A stretch of 64,000 nt of DNA from Nemertoderma westbladi (GCA_032718475.1 JAUCBJ010006537.1:1-64000); one strand, 5' to 3'. Shown: positions 52,256-64,000, counted from the first letter of the stretch. Notes: a model not told the origin generated them from the letters alone. Numbers and translations: made by a program.

Positions 52256-52740
52256 CAGGCATATCTGCACAATCTGCTGCTTTTGCGCCTCGAAGTGAAG
52301 TCCCCGGCCTCATTCCTGGGTCTCGCAGTCGTCCAGACGATATTTTTCTTCCCAACTGGCATCGCAATCAGCCAATGGCCTTGGATGTCATGTTCATCTC
52401 CCCCCTGCAGGCCTTAACCCTCAACGGTGCTGCCACAGACCCTGGCTATGCCCAATCCATAGCCAGAAATCGAAAGCTAGCAGCCCACGCAGATGAGTGC
52501 AGGAGCTCCGGCGTCTGTTTTACACCCTTGGTCGTTGAGGTACTAGGCGGTTGGGATCCCCACTCTTCCTCTACCATTCGGGAGATTGCCAGACTCCAGG
52601 GCCTGAGACGTGGTACACCCACTGGTGACTCAATCCGACACCTTTTCCAGAGGCTATCCGTTATCCTGTGGCGTGGGAACTCCTCCATGTGGCTGCGCAG
52701 ATCCCCAACCTTCCCCCCGTCAGTAGATGGGGTGCTTTAG
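52256..52740 (+). pseudogene. C-terminal fragment of a different non-LTR element
   Basis: Open sequence includes RPDDIFLPNW, ALDVMFISPLQALTLNGAA and VVEVLGGWDPHSSSTIREIA, ending at TAG 52738-52740. This block terminates reverse transcriptase proteins widespread in sponge and cnidarian genomes (recalled, not searched). It is fused head-on to the endonuclease region without an RT. Confidence 0.65.
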
Positions 52741-53680
52741 AGGCAAGATAATACAGACCTTACAACCTTGATTTTAGCCTATCGTAGTGTTTTGTCTCAA
52801 ACCGATTTGTACTGTATAGAATAGTAACGTATTTATTGTATTGTATTCCCTGTATTTTACTGAATCGTATTGCATTGTATCGTATTGTAGTGTATTGTAT
52901 TGATTTAAAGTATTGTATTAGCTGGTATTGTACTGTGAAGCATTTTATTGTATTGTTTAGTATTCTATTGTAAAGTACTGTATCATATTATAGTGTTTAG
53001 TGTTGTATTGTAAAGTTTTGTACTGTATTACATTGTTTAGTATCGTATTACGTACCTTAGATACATTGGACAACAATAAATAATATATTAGCTTCGGCAG
53101 AATTTTATTTAGATTATGGCTTCCGACATTTATGGCTTCCGACACACTGACACACACACACACACACACACAGACTTTTGAAAAACGGCCATAGTATAAT
53201 TATATCAGTTCGCTGATGGCTCGCCATACGTGTCTCGTGCCACAAATAATCTGCCAACAGAATTACATTGTTACCTACTGAAGTAGAAAAGTTAATTTAG
53301 CATCGTGATCATAATTTGAATTAAATTTCCCTCCAGTTCGTAATGGAGCAAGAAAAATATAAGCATTTTAATTTAATTTCAACAACAAAAACTTTCAAAG
53401 CATTTATCTCAAATTGTATTTTTTTCGTCGTCCCTTCTTTCTACTGTGTCCATCACCAATGATGTCGAGTACTCCTTCCCAATAAATTGCCTTAGTTTAC
53501 CAAAGCTGTATTTAACGCGGTAGATGGCCTAATTAGTTTAATTAATATGTAGGGTAGGTACGGTTGAATAAAGTAGAAAACAAGCAATACAACAGCAGTA
53601 TTGCATTGCCTACTATTGCTATTGGGCATATTAATTTGGTTTCCTAAAAAAAATTTAGTTGTTCTAAATTTTTTCAAACA
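52741..53680. other. Low-complexity and unassigned sequence
   Basis: 52815-53060 is an imperfect GTATT-type low-complexity stretch; 53150-53173 is a CA microsatellite. Nothing recognised in the rest. Confidence 0.6.
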
Positions 53681-53682
53681 GT

Positions 53683-56075
53683 TTAGAAACATGGACGTGA
53701 ACATTTTGAAAAAAAAAATCCTGCTCCTAAGTCATCAGCAAAGTCTAGATCAGTTAGGTACTTGGCAGGATTTCCTCGACTTCTGGAGCCAGTAGGTGGA
53801 GTTATCATCACCCCATCATCATTATAATGATCTAAGGACATGCGTAGAACATAGTCAACCACAATAATGAACAAGAATGGTGCAAGTGTGTCTCCCTGAA
53901 GGACTCTCCATAACATTTCAAATGTTTCTGTGTCACCATCAACAGTAGACACAAATGTTGTTGAACCATCGTATACTGATCTGATTGCTGCAATAATTTC
54001 ATCAGGAATCCCATATAATGAAAGTATGCTGAACATACGTGAGCGGGAGACTGAATCAAAGGCCTTGAAGAAGTCAACAAAGATAACAGCCAGATGCCTG
54101 TCTTTCTTTTTTGATAACTCCTCAATTATCTGTGCCATATTATCCGTGCAATATAAAGTGCCAAAATGGGCTCCATGGTCCCACGACCTTTTAGGAACCC
54201 ATTCTGATTTCCACGGAGCAGTCTCTCAATGGTATCCCTGATGCGATTTAATAGAATTCTATTGTATAGCTTTGCAGCAATCGAGATCAATGAGATTCCC
54301 CGAAAAGAACCATAGAGTGTTAAGTTGCCCTTCTTGGGAACTGGCACCAACTTATTTCTTGTGGGACTCTTGTTGTTCGGTACATGTCTACTATGATGGG
54401 ATAGATGAGCTTTAAACACTCAGGTATTTTAAAGACCTCAGGGGGAACACCATCTACTCCACTGGCACGATTGGTCTTAATGCTCTTTGCAGCAGCCTTC
54501 ACTTCTGCAAAGGAGATATCGCCAATGGGAATATCTGGGAGTACAGACTCAGACACTTTTACTTCTATAAAGTTATCAGGCAATACCCTGTCATTATTGA
54601 GGAGCTTTTCAAAGTGGGCCTTCCAACCATTGAGGCGATCGGCTGGTGATTCAGCCTTAACCTTGGTGGTTGGTTGTCTTTTCCGTCCAGTAAGCAAGTT
54701 GATCGATTTCCATGCCTGGGATGATTGCCTGCTGTCGTCAGCATCATTGATGGCATCAACCTGTTGGTTTATTAGCTCCTGTAGATTAACAGAGTACTGC
54801 CTGTTCAGGGACCTAGATGCAGCCTTAACTGCATTCTAGGCCGCTGTAGTCTGTTTGAGTCGGGACTCTTTCTGCGCCTTATATAGGTCATTTCGGCACT
54901 TCTGGATTTTGTTGTCAGTCCAGGGGGCCCTTTTCCTGTTTCGAGGGTATACAGGAACTGTTTCTGCAGCTGCTAACTTAACTGCTTCTGTGAAGGCAGA
55001 GGCAAGAACCTCATACCTGTTGCTCAGCTGTAGTGTGAAGCTGGATCTCACACTTGGCTGTTGCCACATTTCGGTTGACACTATTGCTATAGACCCAGGG
55101 CGATGTAGGTGATTGATGCAGACTTGCATTAAAGTCTCCCAGGAATGTTAAGAATGCATGCTGATCCACTCCATCAGTAGCTGCTTGTAGATTGTGGTAG
55201 AAATTTCCCACCTCCTCTACAGGGGCAACACTAGTTGGAGAGTAGCGCACAATCAGAACCACCTTAGGAAACTTCTTAGCCACTCTTCCAGAACATGAGA
55301 AGTGGCAACGGATGATGCGGTTAGAGATTTGGTCTATTTTGTCCAATGCTGCATGTGCAGTTGGATTCATCAATAGACCAATACCACCATTGCCACTATC
55401 ATCTACTGACGCGAGGGCGAGTCGCCAACCGCCCCCATGTCCTTAATCAGAACCTCATCAGTCTGTCCAGTCTGCATTCGGTGCTCTTGAACACCCACTG
55501 CGCTAAGAGAAAGCTTATCTGCCAAGGCGTCAGCTCACCTTGTCGCATTGGGGACCCGAGTGTTAGGGTGTTTACTGAAGCTAGTCTAGTGACTGGCCTC
55601 AGATTCACCAATGGCTTTGTTGGTCGGGGTGGAACATGAGAGTTGCCTCCAACTCCAGAATCCCTCTCCCCCTCACAATCTGGCCTCCCTGGTGACCCAG
55701 GGTTTGGGCCAGAAAGGTCATCAGGAAAGGGACTCACAGTATTGTTGGCCACTCTCTCTCCAGTAGGGGGTGAGAGACAGGCAGCCGCTGTGAGGCCGAT
55801 TGTGTGCGGTAATTCCACTGGCCTCTAGTGGCCGGACCTCCGCATTACTAATGTAATCCATAGAGGGGGTTGGGGGTGCTTTTTTGCCGAGGCAGCTCTC
55901 GGGGCAAATACCGCACCCTGGCTTGGCATTCCACAGGGTAGGTGTCGCAGTGGAGTCAGATATGAGGCCCATCACCCATATCTACTCTGGCGCACATGAC
56001 CCACCATTGGCTGTGCAGCTCATCTGCTGGGTCATGCCCTGTACCCCTGCTGTCAGGTGCAGGTCGCAGTGAAGT
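53683..56075 (-). mobile_element. LINE, copy 2, endonuclease to RT palm, decayed
   Basis: On the minus strand: 5' part (56075-55600), endonuclease start (EHRMQT, near 55490), FLTFLGDFNASL, then a ~280-bp deletion that removes the rest of the endonuclease (NSVNRN joins the PSVRSSFTLQ block). RT follows: ASGVDGVPPEVFK, LVPVPKKGNLTLYGSFRGIS, FVDFFKAFDSVSR, VLQGDTLAPFLFII and LTDLDFADDL with intact Ala-Asp-Asp. It is truncated right after the palm. Frames shift at several points. Confidence 0.85.
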
Positions 56076-56753
56076 AGTCCGCATTCGTATGCTTACGATA
56101 GCTATCGTATTTGCCTGCTATCGTATTTGGATTTATCATATGTTCTGCTTTTGTTACAAGTCACCAGCGCAACCTTTCCTAGAACTCATTTACTTTATTT
56201 AACCTGCGTTTTTGTGGATGGGGCGAAGCATCCAAGGCATCCAGTGGCTATACACATGAGGGACGCCAGGCCATCTACGATTTGTTTTTATAATTTATTA
56301 CTGGTGTGTTAGGTGAATGAGTGGTTTCATATTATTATAACTGTTGTTGCCCACAGCTTTGCAAAGTCGGCAATGACGTCCTGGTGGGATCGAACTGGTG
56401 ACCTCCGGGTTGGAAGTCTGACGCTCTAACCATTCAGCCAATTAGACCTGGAAATACTACCTGATACGTTGTATGTCGGCAATTTACCTCCTCATGACCT
56501 CCCTTTATGTCAATACCATCATATGCTGGAACTGTGCTCAACCCTACTGTTCTCCCCCCCCCCCCCCCCCCCTCCCCCTTTAATGGTTTCCTCACAGCGT
56601 TGTTAATTTTTTTAATGGAAGTGGTTGATTGCCATTCGATTTAGTGATTTTTAGTGTTTTATTATATGGGTGTTTGATATGAGTGTTTTATTATTTTATT
56701 ATTATTTACTATCTTTAATATCGGAAAAAGTTTTTTAGATCGATAAAAGTAAT
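56076..56753. other. Unassigned sequence with tRNA-like remnant and C run
   Basis: The minus strand of 56381-56451 resembles a tRNA (A-box-like TTGGCTGAATGGTTAGAGC, anticodon loop CTTCCAA as in Gly, B-box-like AGTTCGATCCC), but stems do not pair; probably a SINE head. A 19-nt C run lies at 56554-56572. Confidence 0.5.
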
Positions 56754-56945
56754 GATTCAATTATTAATTATATGTTCAGATATTATAAATATATTTCGGG
56801 CACAAATAATGTCCATTATCAATATAATAAGTACTGGAATAGGTACAACTATCAGGGTATGGATGTAGGTCTAGTCTACGGTATGATACCGGTACAGTAA
56901 ATATGACCACTAAGCACTAACTATAGAACTACTGAATATAAAAAA

Positions 56946-57218
56946 TTGCACACCGGCAGACAGGTACAAACACAGCGCAAAATTGATATTTCGGAATTCT
57001 GTAATGACTACAGTAACAACAGTATATATATTCCACAATTCCATTTAATAAAAGCAGTAGCAATAGAAAATGACTTACGTAGACGTAAAATACTAGAAAG
57101 CTTATGTATAGCGTCCCTGGGTGTGAGAGCGATAAATAAGAGAACTTCGGTCGAAGTGGACCAGCTTAGTGTAGCAGCGGTAAATCAATGGGTAGATAGG
57201 GTAGCTAAAGGGTTGTAA
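56946..57218 (+). pseudogene. Possible GIY-YIG/Penelope-like C-terminal fragment
   Basis: A 90-residue open frame, the first third of which is inverted-repeat sequence. LRRRKILESLCIASLGVRAINKRTSV resembles the Arg-Arg-Lys-x2-Glu-Ser-x3-Ile...Asn-Lys/Arg end of GIY-YIG endonuclease domains in Penelope-like elements. This is a weak match by eye; it may be noncoding. Confidence 0.3.
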
Positions 57219-60200
57219 ATAAGTAATTGTTGTGCAAACTTACTAGATCGTATTTTTGTACTGTAGTTGTGCAGATTTACTAAATCGTATTTTTGTACTG
57301 TAATTGTGCACATTTACCAAATCGTATTTTTGTACTGTAATTGTGCACATTTACCAAATCGTATTTTTGTACTGTAGTTGTGCAGATTTACCAAATCGTA
57401 TTTTTGTACTGTAGTTGTGCAGATTTACTAAATCGTATTTCTATACTGTAGTTGTGCAGATTTACCAAATCGTATTTTTGTACTGTAGTTGTGCAGATTT
57501 ACTAAATCGTATTTCTATACTGTAGTTGTGCAGATTTACTAAATCGTATTTCTATACTGTAGTTGTGCAGATTTACTAAATCGTATTTTTGTACTGTAGT
57601 TGTGCAGATTTACCAAATCGTATTTTTGTACTGTAGTTGTGCAGATTTACCAAATCGTATTTTTGTACTGTAGTTGTGCAGATTTACTAAATCGTATTTC
57701 TATACTGTAGTTGTGCAGATTTACCAAATCGTATTTTTGTACTGTAGTTGTGCAGATTTACTAAATCGTATTTCTATACTGTAGTTGTGCAGATTTACTA
57801 AATCGTATTTTTGTACTGTAGTTGTGCAGATTTACCAAATCGTATTTTTGTACTGTAGTTGTGCAGATTTACCAAATCGTATTTTTGTACTGTAGTTGTG
57901 CAGATTTACTAAATCGTATTTCTATACTGTAGTTGTGCAGATTTACCAAATCGTATTTTTGTACTGTAGTTGTGCAGATTTACTAAATCGTATTTCTATA
58001 CTGTAGTTGTGCAGATTTACCAAATCGTATTTTTGTACTGTAGTTGTGCAGATTTACCAAATCGTATTTTTGTACTGTAGTTGTGCAGATTTACCAAATC
58101 GTATTTTTGTACTGTAGTTGTGCAGATTTACTAAATCGTATTTCTATACTGTAGTTGTGCAGATTTACCAAATCGTATTTTTCTACTGTAGTTGTGCAGA
58201 TTTACTAAATCGTATTTCTATACTGTAGTTGTGCACATTTACCATATCGTATTTTTGTACTGTAATTGTGCACATTTACCAAATCGTATTTTTGTACTGT
58301 AGTTGTGCAGATTTACCAAATCGTATTTTTGTACTGTAGTTGTGCAGATTTACCAAATCGTATTTTTGTACTGTAGTTGTGCAGATTTACTAAATCGTAT
58401 TTCTATACTGTAGTTGTGCAGATTTACTAAATCGTATTTTTGTACTGTAGTTGTGCAGATTTACCAAATCGTATTTTTGTACTGTAGTTGTGCAGATTTA
58501 CTAAATCGTATTTCTATACTGTAGTTGTGCAGATTTACTAAATCGTATTTTTGTACTGTAGTTGTGCAGATTTACCAAATCGTATTTTTGTACTGTAGTT
58601 GTGCAGATTTACTAAATCGTATTTCTATACTGTAGTTGTGCAGATTTACTAAATCGTATTTTTGTACTGTAGTTGTGCAGATTTACCAAATCGTATTTTT
58701 GTACTGTAATTGTGCAGATTTACCAAATCGTATTTTTGTACTGTAGTTGTGCAGATTTACTAAATCGTATTTTTGTACTGTAGTTGTGCAGATTTACTAA
58801 ATCGTATTTCTATACTGTAGTTGTGCAGATTTACTAAATCGTATTTTTGTACTGTAGTTGTGCAGATTTACCAAATCGTATTTTTGTACTGTAGTTGTGC
58901 AGATTTACTAAATCGTATTTCTATACTGTAGTTGTGCAGATTTACCAAATCGTATTTTTGTACTGTAGTTGTGCAGATTTACTAAATCGTATTTTTGTAC
59001 TGTAGTTGTGCAGATTTACCAAATCGTATTTTTGTACTGTAGTTGTGCAGATTTACTAAATCGTATTTCTATACTGTAGTTGTGCAGATTTACTAAATCG
59101 TATTTTTGTACTGTAGTTGTGCAGATTTACCAAATCGTATTTTTGTACTGTAATTGTGCAGATTTACCAAATCGTATTTTTGTACTGTAGTTGTGCAGAT
59201 TTACTAAATCGTATTTTTGTACTGTAGTTGTGCAGATTTACTAAATCGTATTTCTATACTGTAGTTGTGCAGATTTACTAAATCGTATTTTTGTACTGTA
59301 GTTGTGCAGATTTACCAAATCGTATTTTTGTACTGTAGTTGTGCAGATTTACTAAATCGTATTTCTATACTGTAGTTGTGCAGATTTACTAAATCGTATT
59401 TTTGTACTGTAGTTGTGCAGATTTACCAAATCGTATTTTTGTACTGTAGTTGTGCAGATTTACTAAATCGTATTTCTATACTGTAGTTGTGCAGATTTAC
59501 CAAATCGTATTTTTGTACTGTAGTTGTGCAGATTTACTAAATCGTATTTTTGTACTGTAGTTGTGCAGATTTACCAAATCGTATTTTTGTACTGTAGTTG
59601 TGCAGATTTACTAAATCGTATTTTTGTACTGTAGTTGTGCAGATTTACCAAATCGTATTTTTGTACTGTAGTTGTGCAGATTTACTAAATCGTATTTCTA
59701 TACTGTAGTTGTGCAGATTTACTAAATCGTATTTTTGTACTGTAGTTGTGCAGATTTACCAAATCGTATTTTTGTACTGTAGTTGTGCAGATTTACCAAA
59801 TCGTATTTTTGTACTGTAGTTGTGCAGATTTACTAAATCGTATTTTTGTACTGTAGTTGTGCAGATTTACTAAATCGTATTTCTATACTGTAGTTGTGCA
59901 GATTTACTAAATCGTATTTTTGTACTGTAGTTGTGCAGATTTACCAAATCGTATTTTTGTACTGTAGTTGTGCAGATTTACTAAATCGTATTTCTACTGT
60001 AGTTGTGCAGATTTACCAAATCGTATTTTTGTACTGTAGTTGTGCAGATTTACTAAATCGTATTTTTGTACTGTAGTTGTGCAGATTTACCAAATCGTAT
60101 TTTTGTACTGTAATTGTGCAGATTTACCAAATCGTATTTTTGTACTGTAGTTGTGCAGATTTACTAAATCGTATTTTTGTACTGTAGTTGTGCAGATTTA

Positions 60201-61412
60201 CTAAATCGTATTTCTATACTGTAGTTGTGCAGATTTACTAAATCGTATTTTTGTACTGTAGTTGTGCAGATTTACCAAATCGTATTTTTGTACTGTAGTT
60301 GTGCAGATTTACTAAATCGTATTTCTATACTGTAGTTGTGCAGATTTACCAAATCGTATTTTTGTACTGTAGTTGTGCAGATTTACTAAATCGTATTTTT
60401 GTACTGTAGTTGTGCAGATTTACCAAATCGTATTTTTGTACTGTAGTTGTGCAGATTTACTAAATCGTATTTCTATACTGTAGTTGTGCAGATTTACTAA
60501 ATCGTATTTTTGTACTGTAGTTGTGCAGATTTAACAAATCGTATTTTTGTACTGTAGTTGTGCAGATTTACTAAATCGTATTTTTGTACTGTAGTTGTGC
60601 AGATTTACCAAATCGTATTTTTGTACTGTAGTTGTGCAGATTTACCAAATCGTATTTTTGTACTGTAGTTGTGCAGATTTACTAAATCGTATTTTTGTAC
60701 TGTAGTTGTGCAGATTTACTAAATCGTATTTCTATACTGTAGTTGTGCAGATTTACTAAATCGTATTTTTGTACTGTAGTTGTGCAGATTTACCAAATCG
60801 TATTTTTGTACTGTAGTTGTGCAGATTTACCAAATCGTATTTTTGTACTAGTTGTGCAGATTTACTAAATCGTATTTCTATACTGTAGTTGTGCAGATTT
60901 ACCAAATCGTATTTTTGTACTGTAGTTGTGCAGATTTACTAAATCGTATTTCTATACTGTAGTTGTGCAGATTTACTAAATCGTATTTTTGTACTGTAGT
61001 TGTGCAGATTTACCAAATCGTATTTTTGTACTGTAGTTGTGCAGATTTACTAAATCGTATTTTTGTACTGTAGTTGTGCAGATTTACCAAATCGTATTTT
61101 TGTACTGTAGTTGTGCAGATTTACTAAATCGTATTTTTGTACTAGTTGTGCAGATTTACTAAATCGTATTTCTATACTGTAGTTGTGCAGATTTACCAAA
61201 TCGTATTTTTGTACTGTAGTTGTGCAGATTTACTAAATCGTATTTTTGTACTGTAGTTGTGCAGATTTACCAAATCGTATTTTTGTACTGTAGTTGTGCA
61301 GATTTACTAAATCGTATTTTTGTACTGTAGTTGTGCAGATTTACTAAATCGTATTTCTATACTGTAGTTGTGCAGATTTACCAAATCGTATTTTTGTACT
61401 GTAGTTGTGTAG
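57219..61412. repeat. 37-bp satellite, about 113 units
   Basis: The unit is TGTAGTTGTGCAGATTTAC(C/T)AAATCGTATTTTTGTAC. Two diagnostic states alternate irregularly: ACCAAATCG..TTTTTGTAC and ACTAAATCG..TTTCTATAC, with intermediates. Left-edge units are most diverged (57223-57360). A 4-bp deletion is shared by units near 60848 and 61142, showing an ~8-unit block duplication. Confidence 0.96.
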
Positions 61413-61832
61413 AATAATTGTATCTGTCTGTTGTTACTGTAGTCTTACAGAATTCCGAAATATCAATTTTGCGCTGTGTTTGTACCTGTCTGCCGGTGTG
61501 CAATTTTTTACATTCAGTAGTTCTATAGTTAGTGCTTAGTGGTCATATTTACTGTACCGGTATCATACCGTAGACTAGACCTACATCCATACCCTGATAG
61601 TTGTACCTATTCCAGTACTTATTATATTGATAATGGACATTATTTGTGCCCGAAATATATTTATAATATCTTATAATATCTGAACATATAATTAATAATT
61701 GAATCTTTAATATCAAAAAATATAAGGATTTAGGCCAAATTTGAATTGGTTGTAGTAATCCAACACTGAGACCAACCATTAAATATCATTTGTGTAAATT
61801 AGAATAAAACTTATTATCATCTTCATTTTCAG

Positions 61833-61964
61833 GATGTAACGTGGCCGAGAAAGATCGAGTAGAATGTGGTAAAGGTGTTACTGGCAAAGGAGCATGTCAA
61901 AGCCTTGGCTGCTGCTTCATTGAGAGTATACAGGAAGGGCCGAAGTGTTTTGAAAACGAATCCG
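61833..61964 (+). CDS. Exon encoding a P-type trefoil domain
   Basis: An acceptor (TCATTTTCAG) precedes 61833 and a donor (TCCG|GTTAGT) follows 61964. The exon is 132 bp and phase 1-1. It encodes CNVAEKDRVECGKGVTGKGA followed by CQSLGCCFIES and KCFENES. This contains the RxxCG start, the CC pair and the final CF with all six Cys of the P-type trefoil fold, though the usual Trp before the last Cys is Lys. Trefoil domains are secreted, protease-resistant modules found in mucosal factors, GH31 glucosidases, zona-pellucida-type and other multidomain proteins. Symmetrical exons of this kind shuffle easily. The other exons are not visible in the window, so the host protein is unknown. Confidence 0.85.
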
Positions 61965-64000
61965 GTTAGTTTATCAACGAATAATATATTTTTAATTGTA
62001 TATGAAATATTATTATTTAAAATATGACTCTATTGAAAATGATCGAGTCATTTGTACCAGATAGGTCTTGTTGAATACGTATCAAATTATCGCAATACGT
62101 ATCAGTTTCGAAAGAAAACAAAACAATAAACCGGTCTATATAAAGGTCAACAAGGAAACTCCAGTTGGTGAGGAATCCCTGCTAATATTATCAACCTTTA
62201 ATACAATTTACTAGCGTGATGGCCCCTTATCCACCACATATACTGCAAACTAAACTGCCGATAGGTAAGGGTTGTATCGAGTACAATTTGTAAACAAACA
62301 AAATATAAACAACAATTTATCTTAAATTTTCCCACTAAAACAAATTCTGTATATTTCTATACACCGCACCGCTGTCGACGGTAGTAAAGGAAGGAAATTA
62401 TACGCAATACTAAACCTGGTTATCTCGTGGATAAATTTTCCGATATTCTCTAATTTTCACTTCTACTCTGTAAAGTAACTGTAAGAGTGTCAAACTAATG
62501 ATTGTGGGAGATGATTAGCTATCTAAATACCCAAATACATTTATTTCTGGACAGTGAATAATGCTGTAGCTGAAACTTGGTATATAAGTTTAAACTCACC
62601 CCAAAGAAAAGGTCAAAATAAATAAAGATGAAGTGAAATGAATGTTAGTATCCCAATGAGACCCAAACCTAAGTCAAAACGATGAGCGCTGATACCAAAT
62701 ATCTACACTCTCCCTCCTTTGCACTTCCGTGCCGCCTGTGGTTATTATGATGGGGTATCCCGGTTCAATTTGGCCCAAACCCAAAAATAGTTAAAGCACC
62801 AGTTAACCTAATATAATTGTGTACATCAACCTAAAGAGACCCCCTCCCCTTGTGGCTTGCCCAGTCCAACTTACTGCCCTTATGTTTCACTCGTATTGCG
62901 TGATATCATCCATCCATTTTGGGCTCCTGCAGTCGGCCGGTACCCCTACGGTTCGACCTCCTCCTCACTCCATAATTATCATTATTAGGCGGAGAATGCG
63001 CCGCTCATGTGTAAAAACATCGGGGTTTAATTCCGAACCGATCACCACCGGGTGTCTTTATTCCACCATTTTGATTCACCAACACAAACAAACACAATTA
63101 GGGTTAATACATATAATCTGAACAAATTCAATATAAAATCTTGAAGAATAATCAATATAGGTCTGTTTTGCAACCATATAATAGCAAAACTGGTTTTTAC
63201 CGGTTCCAGTAAGTTCTCGTTGACATAAAAATTCAGTAAACCGGTTTTTACTTGGATATGAGTAGCTACTAGCTTTCTTATTCGTCCAGCAAACAGATAA
63301 ATGGCCAATCACAGCGCCCTTCTTATCACCTACATGGAATGCGCCTGGCGCATGCGCATAACTAGAGTTCAAACAGAAACAGCATCTAACTAAATCAATT
63401 TGTAAGGGCCACCCGTTTAGGTATAAAATTGCACAAATTATGGATGTAGAAATTCTGTATCAACATTAGTTTAGATCCACCTTATTTACTGCGGTTTCAA
63501 TACAGATATAAACTTGATTAAATATTTCCTAGTTTGCAATAAAATTCGGAATTCAAAATCGTCAATAAATTAGCCATAATATCGTAAAAATAAATGAGTT
63601 TAACAGGTCTACTACAATATTGAAGAATAAAATAATGAGGATTTTGGTACCGATTACATTTTATGATTGACTTTAATTGTTGCAATATAAACATACACGT
63701 TTAATAGATATTTTATTTTTAAAATAGTTATTTATTTTTATGGTAATCGAAAAATCATTACGGAATGATATGGTCCCAACATGACCTACTAATAGTAGGT
63801 ATTATAGTAGGTCATGGTCCCAATCTAGTGACACCAAAAGCAGCAGTAAGAAACTCGTCCTTCGATATTACTATAGAAACACAATGTTACCCGAAAAGGA
63901 ATTGTTAATACATAGACGTCTCCGTAAAACCTAACCCAGTGCAGTGGAGTGGACGTGCACAGTGAGCTAGCTGTACATGTATTTCTGTAGGAAAATAGAG
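61965..64000. other. Unassigned sequence downstream of the trefoil exon
   Basis: It is AT-rich intron-like sequence. There is a small inverted repeat at 63779-63815 (CATGACCTACTA...TAGTAGGTCATG). No further exon or element recognised. Confidence 0.5.

Larger units (their letters stand above)
56754..61705. mobile_element. ~5-kb element: ~270-bp inverted repeats around a 37-bp satellite
   Basis: 56754-57022 is repeated in inverse orientation at 61428-61705, nearly identical apart from small indels (for example an extra 12-bp TTATAATATC-type duplication on the right). The outer ends read GATTCAATTATTAATTATAT. Between them lie 195 bp of left-only sequence and the satellite. ATCTTTAATATC occurs just outside the left end (56711) and at the right end (61703), which may reflect the insertion site. 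Confidence 0.8.

Noticed and set aside
56381-56451. Functional tRNA-Gly gene on the minus strand
   Set aside because: Anticodon and T stems do not pair; it is more likely a SINE head or pseudogene.
59894-60076. 60-codon frame of CADLLNRI-type repeats
   Set aside because: It is produced by the 37-bp satellite.
57219-61412. CRISPR-like array
   Set aside because: Units are directly abutting 37-mers with no unique spacers, in an animal genome; this is a satellite.

Overview
This is animal nuclear DNA, most likely from an invertebrate. It holds BEL/Pao, Copia and Gypsy-like LTR retrotransposons, several non-LTR retrotransposon (LINE) families, tRNA-derived SINE-like pieces, large satellites, and isolated exons of extracellular-type domains. 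There are no bacterial operons. The Copia primer binding site pairs with an animal-type initiator tRNA-Met. I cannot name the species. About nine tenths of what can be recognised is mobile or tandemly repeated DNA. || Positions 1-29310 form a three-tier nest of LTR elements. Every boundary inside the window is fixed by TG...CA LTR ends and a matching 5-bp target duplication. The outermost layer is an old, broken BEL/Pao copy (BEL-1 copy A, 1-29310, whose 5' LTR lies off the left edge). A Copia element (4431-26725, duplication GCAAG) sits in its protease gene. Two younger BEL elements sit inside the Copia: a second copy of the same BEL-1 family in the gag gene (copy B, 5013-12720, duplication GACGA), and a different family, BEL-2, in the integrase gene (13260-24631, duplication TCCTC). 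LTR divergence follows the nesting: about one substitution per pair in the inner elements, more in the Copia, and heavy decay in copy A. || Both BEL families carry long gag-protease reading frames but no reverse transcriptase or integrase. For BEL-1 the old and the young copy share this architecture, which points to a long-lived non-autonomous lineage. BEL-2 encodes one uninterrupted 1652-aa protein in which protease is joined in frame to the remnant of the RNase H/connection region. A small Gypsy-like element at 38299-40594 also retains only gag. || From 29311 to 56075 the sequence is a patchwork: a decayed LINE (29965-33698, minus), a solo LTR of the BEL-2 family (33808-34872), a 30-bp minisatellite, several LINE fragments on both strands, a TTAA-flanked MITE (41283-42007), and a 145-bp satellite (45020-50570) split by a LINE. 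Two copies of one LINE face each other at 50574-56075. From 56754 to 61705 a pair of ~270-bp inverted repeats encloses about 113 copies of a 37-bp satellite. || Host coding sequence appears as three candidate exons. One is thrombospondin-type-1-like (37945-38103, minus). One is a tyrosine-rich terminal exon (43096-43330, minus). One is a clear P-type trefoil exon (61833-61964, plus). The first and third are symmetrical phase 1-1 exons, typical of shuffled extracellular modules. These exons are not preceded by ATG and would be missed by a start-to-stop ORF scan.
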